Source of the DNA: a bacterium
GTDB lineage: Bacteria; Pseudomonadota; Alphaproteobacteria; Rhizobiales; Xanthobacteraceae
Length of the DNA: 17,202 nt
Reading direction: 5' to 3'
Assembly: GCA_029946075.1 (NCBI GenBank)
Contig: JAQSDT010000700.1
Location: 1-17,202 of the forward strand
Each line of letters starts with the position of its first letter. Positions within the stretch are counted from its first letter, which is position 1. Positions 15,706-17,202 of the stretch are shown in pieces. Below the pieces are notes generated by a model. The model did no database searches. It had not been told where the DNA came from and saw only the letters and a program-made list of their open reading frames with translations. The position numbers were made by a program, and so were the translations under genes.

Positions 15706-17202
15706 ATGAAAATCTGGCGTTTGGCAATCACCGCAGCGGCGCTGCTGCTGTCGTTCGGGGCGCAGGCCCAGACCACGCTCCGCATCGGCCTCGCCGAGGA
15801 CCCCGATATTCTCGATCCCACGATGGCGCGCACCTATGTCGGCCGCATCGTCTTCTCGGCATTCTGCGACAAGTTGTTCGACATCGACGAGAAACTCAAC
15901 ATCGTGCCCCAGCTCGCGCTGAGCCACGAAACTTCCGCCGACGGCAAGGAAGTCACGATCAAGCTGCGGCCCGGCGTCAAGTTTCACGACGGCGAACCGC
16001 TCGATGCGGAGGCTGCGAAATATTCAATCGAACGTCACCTCACCCTGTCAGGCTCGTTCCGCAAGCCGGAACTCGCCAGCGTCGACCGCGTCGAGGTCGC
16101 CGATCCCCTCACCTTCAAGCTGATCCTGAAAGCACCGTTCTCGCCGCTGATCGCGCAGCTCACCGACCGCGCCGGAATGATGGTCTCGCCGAAGGCCGCC
16201 AAGGAAGCCGGCGACAAGTTCGGTCTGCGCCCAGTGTGCGCCGGCCCTTACAAATTCGTCGAGCGCGTCCAGCAAGACCGCATCGTGTTCGAAAAGTTCG
16301 CCGACTACTGGAACAAGGGCGGCGTTTCGATCGATCGTATCGTGTTCCTGCCGATCGTCGACGCCACCGTGCGTCTCGCCAATCTGAAATCGGGCGGACT
16401 CGACCTGATCGAGCGCGTACTCGCGACCGACATCAAGGAAGTCCGCGGCGATTCCCGACTCAAGCTGTCGACGGCGATCGAGCTTGGCTATCAAGGCATC
16501 ACGCTCAATATCGGCAAGGACAAGGCCAAGGGCCCGCTCAGCCAGTCCGCCAAGGTGCGACAGGCGCTGGACCTGGCGATCGACCGCGAAGCCATCAACC
16601 AGGTCGTGTTCAACGGCGAGTTCAAGCCGGGCAATCAATGGGTCAACCCGGACCATCCCTATTATCAGAAGTCCTTCCCGATCCGCGGCCGCGACGTTGC
16701 CAAGGCCAAGGCGCTGCTGAAGGAGGCCGGCGTCACGGCGCCGGTCACCGTCGATTTCATGGTGCCGAAGGGCGCGGAGACCGAAGCGGTCGCGCAGGTC
16801 GTGCAATCGATGGCCGCCGAAGCCGGCTTCGACATGAAGATCAGGGTCACCGAATTCGCGACCTCGCTGAAGCAAGCGGAGTCAGGCGAGTACCAGGCCT
16901 TCATGCTGGCCTGGAGCGGCCGGATCGATCCGGACGGCAACGCCTACGTCTTCCTCAAGACCGGCGCGCCGCAAAACTACAGCGCCTGGAACAATGCCGA
17001 GGCCGACAAGGCGCTGGATGACGCGCGGCTCGTCACCGACATCGCGCAGCGCAAGGCGCTCTACGAGAAGCTGACCAGGGCAGAGCTCGACGAGCAAGCC
17101 ATCCTCTACGTCTACCACCGCCGCATCCTGATCGCACATACCACGAGACTCGAAGGCTACAAGCAGATGCCCGACGGCCTGGTGCGCGTGATCGGGCTTA
17201 AG
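15706..17202 (+). CDS. Substrate-binding protein of ABC importer 2 (SBP_bac_5 family), 3' end cut by window
   Basis: The frame runs 499 codons to the window edge without a stop. The last residues (PDGLVRVIGLK) resemble the usual end of family 5 binding proteins, so only a few codons are probably missing. A signal peptide is clear: MKIWR, a hydrophobic core at about 6-19, and cleavage at AQA-Q after residue 21. IKLRPGVKFHDGEPLDAE at about 85-102 is the family motif. The start is ATG 15706, with AAGAGGA 8 nt upstream. An in-frame ATG at 15697 overlaps that purine run and would add three residues, so it is less likely. The protein differs clearly from the first importer's binding protein, which suggests a different ligand. 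The permeases of this importer are expected downstream. Confidence 0.92.
   Translation, partial: MKIWRLAITAAALLLSFGAQAQTTLRIGLAEDPDILDPTMARTYVGRIVFSAFCDKLFDIDEKLNIVPQLALSHETSADGKEVTIKLRPGVKFHDGEPLDAEAAKYSIERHLTLSGSFRKPELASVDRVEVADPLTFKLILKAPFSPLIAQLTDRAGMMVSPKAAKEAGDKFGLRPVCAGPYKFVERVQQDRIVFEKFADYWNKGGVSIDRIVFLPIVDATVRLANLKSGGLDLIERVLATDIKEVRGDSRLKLSTAIELGYQGITLNIGKDKAKGPLSQSAKVRQALDLAIDREAINQVVFNGEFKPGNQWVNPDHPYYQKSFPIRGRDVAKAKALLKEAGVTAPVTVDFMVPKGAETEAVAQVVQSMAAEAGFDMKIRVTEFATSLKQAESGEYQAFMLAWSGRIDPDGNAYVFLKTGAPQNYSAWNNAEADKALDDARLVTDIAQRKALYEKLTRAELDEQAILYVYHRRILIAHTTRLEGYKQMPDGLVRVIGLK

Noticed and set aside
1..17202. Mobile elements, CRISPR, tRNA or defence genes
   Set aside because: I saw no transposase or integrase motifs, terminal repeats, regular spaced repeats or tRNA-like structures. 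Coding style looks uniform throughout.

Overview
The window is high-GC DNA (clearly above 60 percent by eye) with GC-rich third codon positions. It has tight operons with ATGA start/stop overlaps and protein families typical of soil alphaproteobacteria. Together these suggest Bradyrhizobium or a close Nitrobacteraceae relative; this taxonomic call is inference from gene style, not from a marker gene. Coding density is very high, no gap exceeds 300 bases, and I see no tRNA, rRNA, insertion sequence, integrase, CRISPR array or other sign of recent transfer.

Left part (4-3777, minus strand): a neutral-lipid and hydrolase block. Reading in the direction of transcription, it holds a small conserved protein (probably DUF6489), a serine alpha/beta hydrolase with a complete Ser-Asp-His triad, a wax ester synthase/diacylglycerol acyltransferase, and an epoxide-hydrolase-type alpha/beta hydrolase. 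The first two form one unit and the last two another, separated by 162 bp that contain short hairpins.

Centre and right (3876-17202): a peptide or amide uptake and breakdown locus. An FAD-dependent D-amino-acid-dehydrogenase-like enzyme (minus strand) diverges across a 189 bp regulatory gap from a complete Opp/Dpp-type ABC importer: binding protein, a rho-independent terminator, two permeases, two ATPases. Next comes a tight operon of a gamma-glutamyltransferase-fold enzyme without signal peptide, a DUF1028 protein (Ntn-hydrolase-like), two ATPases of a second Opp/Dpp-type importer and its binding protein, which runs off the right edge. The second importer's permeases are not in the window and probably lie just downstream.

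How the genes may work together: two importers bring an oligopeptide-like or amide compound into the cytoplasm. Two adjacent cytoplasmic Ntn-fold proteins could cleave amide bonds in it, and the FAD enzyme could oxidise a released D-amino or imino acid. The most notable point is that the GGT-fold enzyme keeps its catalytic Thr and oxyanion glycines but appears to have lost the residues that hold the gamma-glutamyl alpha-amino and alpha-carboxylate groups, so its substrate is probably not glutathione. The true substrate cannot be read from the sequence.
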